From: Spongiactinospora sp. TRM90649
GTDB lineage: Bacteria > Actinomycetota > Actinomycetes > Streptosporangiales > Streptosporangiaceae
Direction: 5' to 3'
DNA: 64,000 bases
Assembly (NCBI RefSeq): GCF_029382225.1
Contig: NZ_JARLTC010000002.1
Location: forward strand, 1-64,000
Shown here piece by piece: positions 8,010-16,206 of this stretch (its first letter is position 1; the number at the start of each line of letters is the position of its first letter). Made by a program: the position numbers and the translations under genes. Under the pieces are notes generated by a model, which saw nothing but the letters and a program-made list of their open reading frames with translations, searched no databases and was not told the origin of the DNA.

Positions 8010-8533
8010 CGTGCGTGGACGCCTCCCCCTTCGGCCGAAGCGGCCCCGGCCGTGAAGATTCTGTGGCCGCCCTCGTGCACGCTGTTCGGTGGTCGCTCGT
8101 CATTTCGCCTGCAGGGGCGTCCAGGTGATCGACCTGTGGCGACAGCGTCGGGCGAAGCCCGACACAGGAGAAACGTCCGAGCGCAGTGAGGGCCTATTGG
8201 CGAACGGCGTGGTGGAGGGCACGACCGGAGGGGGGCGGCTTTGAGGGCGGAGGTGGTGCGTACGGCGGGCGCCGGACCCGCGCGGAGGATGGGCGGAGAT
8301 AGCGTGACCGAGCAGGTGGTGGGGGCGGAGCACACGGCTGCCCGGAGGCCGGCGGGCAGTGGGGTGCGGGTCATACGGATGGCAGGCCAGGTCGGGGCGT
8401 GGGTGGTCAGCGGGGTGGTGCCGGGGGGCGTGGGCCGGGTGGAGGCAGGTTGGGTGACGGGTGGGTGGTGGCAGGTGGGGAGTGCCCCAACGGGTGGTGG
8501 CTCTGCAGGGGGCGATTGGGGTTGCCGCGGGGG
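8010..8533. other. Intergenic region without supportable gene
   Basis: About 520 bp separate the terminator from the 3' end of the LAL regulator gene. The + strand becomes strongly G-rich from about 8390 to 8530, with many GGG and GGGG runs, and could form G-quadruplexes in single-stranded form. Open frames here are compositional artefacts. Confidence 0.4.
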
Positions 8534-11500
8534 TTATTGGCGGCGGGTGAGGGCGGCGGCTTGGGTGCGGGTGGAGACGCCCAGTTTGGCGAGGATGTTG
8601 GAGACGTGGACGCTGACGGTCTTGTTGGCGATGAAGAGGCGGCCGGCGATTTCACGGTTGGTGAGGCCCTCGGCGACCAAGGCGAGGACCTCGCGTTCGC
8701 GTTGGGTCAGGTGGTCGGTCGGGGTGTCGGTCTCCGGCTCGGGCTCGGGGGTGGTGAGGCGGGCGCGGCGGCCCAGGTCGTCGAGGACGGTGACCAGTGG
8801 GGCCGCGCCGAGGCCGGTGGCGATGTCGAGGGCGGTCCGCCATTCGCCTAGGGCGGCGGCGCGGTCTCCCGCCGACAGCAGGGACTCGGCGAGTCGCCAG
8901 CGGGAACGCGCGACCTCGTAGCTGAAGCCGAAGTCGAAGGCGGTGACGATGCGGGCCCACATGGCCGGGGTGGCGGTGCCCGCGACGCGGTGGCGTTCGG
9001 CCTCGGCTCGGGCGAGCCAGGCGAGCCCTTCGACGCCGAGGGGGCCGCGGGCGCCGGAGCCAGGGCCGGTGGTGGCGGCGTAGCGGGCGCGGGCGAGCAG
9101 GTCGTCGGCGAGGCTCAGTCGTTCGGCGGCGGACGCATGGCGGAGGCGCGCGCCGACCGAGCCGACGAGCAGGAAGTCGCTCGCGAAGGCCGATGACGGG
9201 AGGGCGCCTCCGGACGGGAGCGGAGCCGCGGCGCGAGCCAATGATTCGGACGGTGGTGGGGTCTTTGCGGATGCCACGGACTCGGAGGATGGCGGAATCG
9301 CTGCGGGGGCCGCGGATTGGGTGTCTGCGGACGCTGACGGTTCCCGGGGTGGGAGGGGGTTCATGGGGGGCGACGAGCCGGGGGCAGGTGCGGTCAGCCG
9401 GGGGTGGTGGGCGGGCGGTGGAGCGGCGTGGGGTGGGGAGTCGGTGAAGCGCAGGGTGGAGGTCAGGCGAGGGGGGTCGGCAGGGGCGACCGGGCGTGGT
9501 GACGGCGGAACTGATCGCCCGGCGGGGCCGGGGTGGTCTGGGGCGGTCGTGCGGGCCGGTCCCGACGCCGGGGGTGGCTCGGAGGAGGGCGAGAGGTCGG
9601 CGAGGGCGGTGAGGGCGATGGCGCAGATGCGGATCAAGGCCGGGTCGTACGGCTCGACGATTTTGATGACCGCCTGGACGTGGTCCAGGGCCGCCTCCGG
9701 GTCGCCGCGCCACAAGGCGTGTTCGGCCTCCAGGCCCCGCGACATGTAGGCGATCAGCGGGAACCGCTGGAAGCGGCGCAGCCAGGAGAGCCGTTCGTCG
9801 GCGGCGGGCAGGCCCCGGGCGACCTCGACGAAGAGGGCGAAGGACGACAGCAGGGCCTCGGCCTCGGTGCCGACGCGGATGGGGAAGCCCGCCGCCACGC
9901 GCTGGGCGTCGTCCCACTCGCCGGCCACGTAGTGGATCAGGAAGCGCAGGAAGCGCAGGTCGGTGCCGAAGGTGCTCCAGGTGAGGCCGGTCTCGGTGGC
10001 GAGGCTCACGCCCCGGTCGGCGGTCACGGCGGCGCGGGCGAGGTCGCCGCTCTCGTACTGGATGCGGGCCAGGTTGAACAGGCCGCGCAGGTCGACGGAG
10101 AGGTCGGTGGACGGCCGGGCGGTGGCGCGTTCGAGGAGCCGCTGGGCGGTGGCGTCGTCGCCGCCGGTGTTGGCGAACGCGGCCAGCGCGATCAGGGCGC
10201 TGTGCTCGGCGTCGGCGGCGCCGCTGGCCTCGGCGACGGCGAGCGCGCGCGTGGCGAGTTCCTTGACCTCGTCGTGGCGGTCGGTCCAGTAGAGGGCTCG
10301 GGCGTAGGTGGCGAGGGCGCGGGCGAGCATGGGGCCGTCGCCGGCTGCGGCGACGGCGGCCTGGGCGGCCTGGATGGAGCCCGGTTCGTCTTCCACCTCG
10401 ATCAGGTAGTAGGCGAGCCGTTCGTTGACCTCGGCGGTCGGGGGGAGTTCGCGGAGCTGGGCGATGGCGCGGCGGTTGTCGCCGCTGTCGGCGGCGGCCA
10501 GGGCGCTGCGCATGGCGAGGGTCTCGCGGTCGAGGCCGGCGAGCCGTTCGGGGTCGGGGACGCGGTCCCACAGGCCGAGCGCCTGGTCGAAGTGGCGGTG
10601 GGCCTCGGCGGGCGCGCCCAGGCGCAGGGCGCGGCGGCCGGCCTCGGCGGAGGCGGCCAGCGCGCCGGAGAGGTCGTGGCTGGCGAGGTAGTGGTGGGCC
10701 AGTTCGGCGGCGATGCCGCCTCTGATCCGGTACGCGCCGGAGCTCCCCGAGGACGGCGCGGCCCCCACGCCCGCCGGAACCAGGTCGGGTTCGGCGACCA
10801 GCAGTTTGGCGTAGGCGGTGTGGAGCCGGGTGCGCTCCCCCGGCAGCAGGTCGCCGTACACGGCCTCCCGCAGCAGCGCGTGGCGGAACACGTACCCGTA
10901 GCCGTCGCGCAGCAGCAGCCCTCTGGACACGATCTCGCGCAGCGCCTCGTCGAAGTCGCCCTCGCCGAGGCCGAAGACCCCGGCCAGCAGGTCGTGGTCG
11001 GCGCGGCGGCCGGCCACCGAGGCGGCGCGCAGGACCTGCTGGGCGGGCTCGGACAGGCGCTCGACGCGGGCGAGCAGCAGTTCGGCGAGCCCTTCCGGCA
11101 GGCCGCCGTCGCCGTAGGCGGCGAGGAGTTCCTCGGCGTAGAAGGCGTTGCCGCCCGCGCGTTCGACGATGGAGCCGATGGACTCGGGGTCGCGGGGGCC
11201 GAGGGCGGTGAGGTGGTCGGCCATGTCGTCGGCGGCCAGCGGGCCGAGTTCGACGGGGACGACGGTGGGCAGGCGGCGCAGTTCGGCCAGGAGCGGGCGC
11301 AGCGGGTGGCGGCGGTGCAGGTCGTCGGTGCGGTAGGTGCCGACCAGGCAGACGCGTTCGGCCTGGAGCATCCGGGTGAGGAAGACGAGCAGGTCGCGGG
11401 TGGAGCGGTCGGCCCAGTGCAGGTCTTCGAGCAGGAACAGCACGGGCCGTTCGGCGGACAGCTCGGCCAGCAGGGCGAGGACCTGCCCGAACAGCCGTTG

Positions 11501-11866
11501 CTGGGTGAGGCTTCCGGTCTGTTCGTCGTCGGTCTCGCCGCGTGTGCCGGGCAGCAGGCGGCGCAGCACGGGCCAGGCGGCGACCTGTTCGGGCGGGGCG
11601 TCGCGCAGGGCGTCGGCCAGCGGCAGATAGGGGACGGCGTCGCCCAGTTCGGCGCACTGCCCGGCCAGGACGGTGAAGCCCTCCTCCACCGCCCACCCGG
11701 CCAGCTCGGTCACCAGCCGGGTCTTGCCGATGCCCGCGTCGCCTCCGACGAGGGCGACTCCGGCCGATCCGCCCCCGGCGGCCCTCGCGACGCCGATCAG
11801 CCGCCCAAGCTCGGCCGACCGCCCGATCAGCGCGCTTTCCGCTGGTCGCCACGCTCGCCACGCCAT
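8534..11866 (-). CDS. LAL-type (large ATP-binding LuxR) transcriptional regulator
   Basis: 1110 residues. The N-terminal STAND/AAA ATPase has Walker A G-G-D-A-G-I-G-K-T-R at 41-50 and Walker B L-F-L-L-E-D at 143-148. A long helical TPR-like region follows, ending in a LuxR helix-turn-helix at about 1051-1110 (L-T-Q-R-E-R-E-V-L-A-L-V-A-E-G-L-T-N-R-E-I-A). Residues 759-895 are a low-complexity Pro/Ser/Ala insert unusual for the family. Such proteins typically activate sugar or secondary-metabolite operons in response to an inducer and ATP. No adjacent biosynthetic cluster identifies the target. Confidence 0.93.
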   Translation of the reverse strand: MAWRAWRPAESALIGRSAELGRLIGVARAAGGGSAGVALVGGDAGIGKTRLVTELAGWAVEEGFTVLAGQCAELGDAVPYLPLADALRDAPPEQVAAWPVLRRLLPGTRGETDDEQTGSLTQQRLFGQVLALLAELSAERPVLFLLEDLHWADRSTRDLLVFLTRMLQAERVCLVGTYRTDDLHRRHPLRPLLAELRRLPTVVPVELGPLAADDMADHLTALGPRDPESIGSIVERAGGNAFYAEELLAAYGDGGLPEGLAELLLARVERLSEPAQQVLRAASVAGRRADHDLLAGVFGLGEGDFDEALREIVSRGLLLRDGYGYVFRHALLREAVYGDLLPGERTRLHTAYAKLLVAEPDLVPAGVGAAPSSGSSGAYRIRGGIAAELAHHYLASHDLSGALAASAEAGRRALRLGAPAEAHRHFDQALGLWDRVPDPERLAGLDRETLAMRSALAAADSGDNRRAIAQLRELPPTAEVNERLAYYLIEVEDEPGSIQAAQAAVAAAGDGPMLARALATYARALYWTDRHDEVKELATRALAVAEASGAADAEHSALIALAAFANTGGDDATAQRLLERATARPSTDLSVDLRGLFNLARIQYESGDLARAAVTADRGVSLATETGLTWSTFGTDLRFLRFLIHYVAGEWDDAQRVAAGFPIRVGTEAEALLSSFALFVEVARGLPAADERLSWLRRFQRFPLIAYMSRGLEAEHALWRGDPEAALDHVQAVIKIVEPYDPALIRICAIALTALADLSPSSEPPPASGPARTTAPDHPGPAGRSVPPSPRPVAPADPPRLTSTLRFTDSPPHAAPPPAHHPRLTAPAPGSSPPMNPLPPREPSASADTQSAAPAAIPPSSESVASAKTPPPSESLARAAAPLPSGGALPSSAFASDFLLVGSVGARLRHASAAERLSLADDLLARARYAATTGPGSGARGPLGVEGLAWLARAEAERHRVAGTATPAMWARIVTAFDFGFSYEVARSRWRLAESLLSAGDRAAALGEWRTALDIATGLGAAPLVTVLDDLGRRARLTTPEPEPETDTPTDHLTQREREVLALVAEGLTNREIAGRLFIANKTVSVHVSNILAKLGVSTRTQAAALTRRQ

Positions 11867-12075
11867 GCGCCGAGTATGTCATGCCAGGCCAATGGCAGGC
11901 TCAGGCCGGACCCATGGCGGCCTCATGCCGACCCAATGCCAGCCCACCGCCGGCCCAACGCCGGCCCGCATCCGAATCCGCACCCAAAGTCACACCGGGA
12001 CCGCGCCCGGACCCGCGCCATGATTGGACCAATACTCACGCCTGAAAGTGGACCTATTTGACGTGCCTTTATTCC

Positions 12076-12083
12076 TATAACGT
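12076..12083 (+). promoter_or_regulatory. Candidate -10 upstream of lysE-like gene
   Basis: TATAACGT contains TAACGT (TANNNT), 8 bases before the ATG at 12092. TTGACG at 12058-12063 is a possible but short-spaced -35. No ribosome binding site is seen, so a leaderless transcript is plausible. An ATTGG-A-CCAAT dyad at 12023-12033 lies just upstream. Confidence 0.35.
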
Positions 12084-12091
12084 GCTTGGTC

Positions 12092-12715
12092 ATGATCCCG
12101 TGGTCAACACTGGTCGTCTTCACCGCGGCGTCGTTCGTCCTGGTGATATCCCCCGGCCCGAACCACCTTTACATTATCGCGCGCGCCGTTTCCCAAGGGC
12201 GTGCGGCTGGTGTGGCCTCCGCGTTCGGCGTCGAAGCGGGCACCCTGGTGCACATCGCCGCGGCGGCGGCGGGCCTCTCATATCTGGTGGCCCGTTCGGC
12301 GACGCTTTTCGCGATGGTCAAATGGGCGGGAGTGGCCTACCTCATATATCTGGGCATTCGAACCCTCATGGCGCGCGGCGAGCACACGGCCGATCAGGCG
12401 CGGCCCCAGCCGCTGCGCCGGGTCTTCCTCGAAGGCGTGCTGGTCAACGTGCTGAATCCGAAGGTCATCCTGTTCTTCCTGGCCTTCCTGCCGCAGTTCG
12501 TGGATCCGGCGGCCGGGTCCGCCGCGCTGCAGGTGGTCGTGCTCGGGCTGACGCTCCTGGTGCTCGGCCTGGTCTCCGACATCGTCTACGCGCTCGGCGC
12601 GGGCACGCTCGGGGCGCGGCTACGAGCCAAGGCGAAGCTGCTGCGCAACGTCAGCGGCGCGGTCTACCTCGGGCTCGGTGTGGCCACCGCCTTCACGGGA
12701 GCGCGCACGGCATGA
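12092..12715 (+). CDS. LysE/RhtB family amino-acid exporter
   Basis: About 207 residues and six hydrophobic segments. The start is taken as ATG 12092 (M-I-P-W-S-T-L); a TTG two codons upstream is less likely. Family hallmarks are S-P-G-P-N-H-L-Y-I-I near residue 20 and N-V-L-N-P-K-V-I-L-F-F-L-A-F-L-P-Q-F in the middle. It is an inner-membrane permease expected to export amino acids or related metabolites. Its stop overlaps the first possible start of the downstream LacI regulator in an ATGA, implying coupled translation. Confidence 0.92.
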   Translation: MIPWSTLVVFTAASFVLVISPGPNHLYIIARAVSQGRAAGVASAFGVEAGTLVHIAAAAAGLSYLVARSATLFAMVKWAGVAYLIYLGIRTLMARGEHTADQARPQPLRRVFLEGVLVNVLNPKVILFFLAFLPQFVDPAAGSAALQVVVLGLTLLVLGLVSDIVYALGAGTLGARLRAKAKLLRNVSGAVYLGLGVATAFTGARTA

Positions 12716-12736
12716 ACGGGAGCGCGCACGGCATGA
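12695..12736 (+). repeat. 21-bp exact tandem duplication over stop/start junction
   Basis: Bases 12695-12715 are repeated exactly at 12716-12736. Each copy ends in GGCATGA, so the exporter's stop and the regulator's ATG context are both duplicated. The length is seven codons and preserves frame. Confidence 0.95.
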
Positions 12737-13743
12737 AAAGACCCACTCTGGAGGCGGTGGCGGCGCGCGCGGGCGTGTCCAGGGCCACGGTGTCACGCGT
12801 GGTCAACGGCCGTTCCACGGTCACGCCCTCGATCCGCGACATGGTGCAGCGGGCCGTCGAGGAGATGGGCTACGTGCCCAACTCCGCCGCCCGCAGCCTG
12901 GTCACCCAGCGGACCGACTCGATCGCCCTGGTCATCTCCGAGCCGCCGACCAGGGCGTTCTCCGAGGATCCGATGTTCGCGGCGGTGGTCCGCACGGTGA
13001 GCCGGGAGCTGGAGGCCGCCGACAAGCAGGTGGTGCTGTTGCTGGCAGGCACCGCGCAGAGCCACGCCCGGATCGAGCGTTACATCGCGGGCGGCCATGT
13101 GGACGGCGTGATCCTGATCTCCATGAACGAGGTCGATCCGCTGCCGGGGGCGGTGCTCCGGCTGGGCGTACCGGTGGTCTCGTACGGCCGGCCAGCCGTC
13201 CCGGTGGGGCTGCGGTACGCCGGTATGCCGTACGTGGACAACGACAACGTCCGTGGGGCGCGGGAGGCGGTCGGGCGGCTGCTGGAGCTGGGCCGCCGCC
13301 GGATCGCGACGATCGCCGGGCCGTCCGACATGGTCGCCGGGCGCGACCGGCTCTCCGGGTACCACGAGGCGCTGCGCGGGTCGGGCGTGCGTCCGGTGGT
13401 GGCGACGGGCGACTTCACCCGGGAGTCGGGGGGGACGGCGATGCGGCGGCTGCTGGCCGACGAGCCGGAGATCGACGCGGTGTTCGCCGCCGGTGACCTG
13501 ATGGCCGTGGGGGCGCTCCGGGCGCTGCGCCAGTCCGGACGGCGGGTGCCCGACGACGTGGCCGTGATCGGCTACGACGACATCGAGGCGGCCCGTTACA
13601 CCGATCCCCCGCTGACCACGATGCGGCAGCCGTTCGTGGAGCAGGCCGTCGCGATGGTGCGGCTGCTGCTCACCGATCCGGACGAGCGGGAGAGCGACCG
13701 GGTGATCCTTTCGGCGGAGCTGGTGGTCAGGCAGTCCGCCTGA
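12733..13743 (+). CDS. LacI family transcriptional regulator
   Basis: About 336 residues from the ATG at 12733 (M-K-R-P-T-L-E-A-V-A-A-R-A-G-V-S-R-A-T-V-S-R-V-V-N-G), the start that matches family N-termini. An in-frame ATG at 12712 exists only because of the 21-bp duplication and would add M-N-G-S-A-H-G. The LacI helix-turn-helix and hinge helix (P-N-S-A-A-R-S-L) are followed by a periplasmic-binding-protein-like effector domain with D-A-V-F-A-A-G-D and V-I-G-Y-D-D-I-E. It probably responds to a sugar-like ligand. It converges on the TIM-barrel gene with 22 bp between stops. Confidence 0.93.
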   Translation: MKRPTLEAVAARAGVSRATVSRVVNGRSTVTPSIRDMVQRAVEEMGYVPNSAARSLVTQRTDSIALVISEPPTRAFSEDPMFAAVVRTVSRELEAADKQVVLLLAGTAQSHARIERYIAGGHVDGVILISMNEVDPLPGAVLRLGVPVVSYGRPAVPVGLRYAGMPYVDNDNVRGAREAVGRLLELGRRRIATIAGPSDMVAGRDRLSGYHEALRGSGVRPVVATGDFTRESGGTAMRRLLADEPEIDAVFAAGDLMAVGALRALRQSGRRVPDDVAVIGYDDIEAARYTDPPLTTMRQPFVEQAVAMVRLLLTDPDERESDRVILSAELVVRQSA

Positions 13744-13765
13744 CCATTCGGCCGGAACGCACCGG

Positions 13766-14983
13766 TCAGGGGGCGTGGTTCAGCGCCTCGGGAATCCGGT
13801 CGAGCACCGGGAAGGGCGCCAGGCCGTAGGCGTAGAAGTCGGTGGCCTGCGCCCCTGCCGCCCGCACCGCGCGGACCTTCGCCGCCAGCCGGTCGGCGGA
13901 GTCGGTGTCGGGCAGGCCGGGGCGCAGCACCGCGCGGATCTGCCGGTCCTTGCCCACCGAGCGGCGGTAGGCGGCGACGTCGTCGGCCACCCTGGCGGCG
14001 TCGCGGGCGTAGGCCAGCACGCCGAAGGACGGCACCAGGTCGCCGAGCGCCAGCAGGTCGATGCCGAGCTGCCAGGCGTCGTGCGCGGCCAGGCCCGGTG
14101 ACGGCAGGCCGTCCGTGTAGCCCTTGTGCGCGCCGGTGGCGTCGAGGAACACGAGCTGGGATCCCTCCTCGGCGACGGCCGAGGACACCGCCGAGACCAG
14201 CGAGGTGACCGTCTCCGAGCGGGCGCGGGCGTAGGCGACGACCTCGGGACCGGCGTAGGCGGTGAGCGCCGCCCTGGTCACCTCGCCCTGCGCGGGCGGG
14301 TCGCCGTCCAGCACGCCGCCGATGATCCGCTCGCACTCGTCTCTGGCGGCGTCGGCGTGGACGCCGAGGTCGGCGGCACGGCGCATGCAGTACTCGCAGA
14401 AGCACAGGCCGAGCAGGAAGGCGTCCATCGGGCCGAGCGGGACGAAGCACCGCTCGTGGTGGTAGCCGTGGGCGAACGGGGCGAAGTGCAACGCCTCGGC
14501 CACCACGCTGTCCACGCCCTGTCTGGCGACGGCACGGGCCAGGGCCTCGGCGTAGAAGCGCACATCGGGGTGGGCCGGGCACAGGTCGCCAGGGGATCCC
14601 CGGTCGCCGAAGCAGTTGCGCACGGTGACGTCGGGGTGGGCGAGGCCGAGCGTGGTGTTGTGCAGGAAGATCGTCCAGCCGTGCAAGCGCAGCCCGCGCA
14701 TCGCGGTGGCCTCGCGCAGCGCGGCGAGCGGCTCTTCGGCGGCGCCGTCCTGGACCGGCGGGGTCAGCCGCAGGTCGGCGAACAGATCTTGGGGCGGCGG
14801 GAAGTGGACGCCGTCGTGGCGCAGCGTCACCCGCGACTGGCCGTGCGGGGTGACGTCGCGGGCGCGGTGGTAGGCGGCGCCGACGGTTACGCCGCACACG
14901 CCGTAGGCGGTCAGGCGGTCGAGCACCTTCTCCGTGCCTTCGCCTCGGATGTCCTCGACGAAGACGTATACCGAACTGTCCAC
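13766..14983 (-). CDS. TIM-barrel glycosidase-like protein of unknown function
   Basis: 405 residues, soluble, no signal peptide. The pattern of alternating helices and strands, with G-V-C-G-V-T-V near the start and E-A-L-H-F-A-P-F-A-H-G-Y-H-H-E in the middle, suggests a (beta/alpha)8 barrel of the glycosyl-hydrolase-like type. A Cys cluster (C-F-C-E-Y-C) lies at about 196-201 and could be structural or metal-binding. I cannot name a family with confidence. It follows the PLP-enzyme gene by 25 bp on the same strand, so a joint catabolic role is inferred. Confidence 0.7.
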   Translation of the reverse strand: MDSSVYVFVEDIRGEGTEKVLDRLTAYGVCGVTVGAAYHRARDVTPHGQSRVTLRHDGVHFPPPQDLFADLRLTPPVQDGAAEEPLAALREATAMRGLRLHGWTIFLHNTTLGLAHPDVTVRNCFGDRGSPGDLCPAHPDVRFYAEALARAVARQGVDSVVAEALHFAPFAHGYHHERCFVPLGPMDAFLLGLCFCEYCMRRAADLGVHADAARDECERIIGGVLDGDPPAQGEVTRAALTAYAGPEVVAYARARSETVTSLVSAVSSAVAEEGSQLVFLDATGAHKGYTDGLPSPGLAAHDAWQLGIDLLALGDLVPSFGVLAYARDAARVADDVAAYRRSVGKDRQIRAVLRPGLPDTDSADRLAAKVRAVRAAGAQATDFYAYGLAPFPVLDRIPEALNHAP

Positions 14984-15008
14984 CTCAGCCGCCCTGCCGT
15001 CTCGACCG

Positions 15009-16163
15009 TCAGAAGTACGTGGCGATCAATTCGACCACGACATGACGATCGTCCACCACCGGCAGGACCCGCCACTTGTCAAATGCCGTGCAGGGATGGG
15101 AGACGCCGAAGGACACCAGGTCTCCGGGCCGCAGGTCGCCCGCGCCGCGCAGCAGCGCGTGCTGGTCCCACATCTTGACGATCTCGCCCTTCAGCGGGGA
15201 CGGCTCGCCGCCGTCACGCCGGGACTCCTTGGGGACCGGCAGGCCCTCGTCGTACGGCGCGTCACGCTTGCCGAAGCCGATGATCGCGGTGTCCGGCTCG
15301 GGGGCGGACAGCACGTGCGCCCACAGCGTCAGCGCGGGCAGCAGCTCGCCCGCGATGCGGTTGAACGGGGTGGTCCCACGGTAGACGCCGTCGTCGTGGG
15401 TGATGTAGGCGCCGCTGCGCAGCAGCACGCGGGCCTGGCAGTCGGCCAGCTCCCGGCCGATCACGTCGAACCACTGGCTGCCGCCCACCGACAGGATCGG
15501 CGTGCGCACCCGTACGTGCTCCAGCGCCTCGCGCAGGTCGGCCAGGTAGGCGCGGACCTGCTCGGCCGTCTTCAGCGTGCCCTCGTAGCCGCCGACGCCC
15601 GCCGGTTCCACGCCGGGGGCCGCCTGCGCCGCCGCCACGACGTCGAGCAGTTCGGCCACGCTTCTGGCGCCGCCCCGCCCGCCGGGGTGGCCCAGTTCGG
15701 CCAGCACCCGGAACGGCCGGTCGCCCGCGAAGCGGGACATGATCTCGATCTGCGCCGCCGAGTCGGCGAAGCAGAGGAACTCGAACGACGGATCGCGGTC
15801 GAGTTCGGCCGCGATGGCGCGCAGCCCGGCCGGATCGACGATCTCGTTGGCCACCACGACGCGCGAGACGCCGAAGCCGCGCAGGATGAGCGCCTGGCTC
15901 GGCGTGGCGACCGTGAACCCCCACGCGCCCGCGTCGAGCTGGGCGGCGAGCAGCGCGGGGGCCATCGTGGTCTTGGCGTGCGGGACCAGCTCCATGCCGT
16001 GCTCGCGGGCGAAGGCGGCCATGGTTGCGATGTTGTGCCGCAGCGCGGCGTCACCGGCGACCATCAGCGGGAAGCTGAACGGCCCGTCGAAGATCGACTC
16101 TCCGATCGGGGCGGCCAGGATCCCCTTGGCCGCCGCGATGTCCGGCTGGTCGGGAGTCTCCAA
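15009..16163 (-). CDS. D-threonine aldolase/D-serine dehydratase-like PLP enzyme
   Basis: 384 residues with an alanine-racemase-fold N-terminal barrel. The PLP lysine is Lys64 in P-H-A-K-T-T-M-A-P. The C-terminal domain carries S-H-P-C with His356 and Cys358, the metal-binding pair of the DSD1/D-threonine aldolase family. It should act on a D-amino acid or beta-hydroxy amino acid in the cytoplasm with PLP and a divalent metal. Whether it is an aldolase, dehydratase or deaminase cannot be told from sequence. It sits 43 bp downstream of the sensor-kinase fusion gene and just before the TIM-barrel gene. Confidence 0.85.
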   Translation of the reverse strand: METPDQPDIAAAKGILAAPIGESIFDGPFSFPLMVAGDAALRHNIATMAAFAREHGMELVPHAKTTMAPALLAAQLDAGAWGFTVATPSQALILRGFGVSRVVVANEIVDPAGLRAIAAELDRDPSFEFLCFADSAAQIEIMSRFAGDRPFRVLAELGHPGGRGGARSVAELLDVVAAAQAAPGVEPAGVGGYEGTLKTAEQVRAYLADLREALEHVRVRTPILSVGGSQWFDVIGRELADCQARVLLRSGAYITHDDGVYRGTTPFNRIAGELLPALTLWAHVLSAPEPDTAIIGFGKRDAPYDEGLPVPKESRRDGGEPSPLKGEIVKMWDQHALLRGAGDLRPGDLVSFGVSHPCTAFDKWRVLPVVDDRHVVVELIATYF

Positions 16164-16206
16164 GGAAGCGCCCCTTTCGCGATGCCTGCCCAGCAGTTTA
16201 TCGGGA

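Noticed and set aside
8390-8530. G-quadruplex-rich block as a regulatory element
   Set aside because: G-runs are expected in such DNA. Nothing ties them to a start site, since the nearest gene ends here.
8652-12061. Very long open frames in other phases and on the opposite strand across the LAL gene
   Set aside because: They are Arg/Pro- or Gly-rich shadows of a GC-rich coding region. Only the frame with ATPase and LuxR motifs is protein-like.
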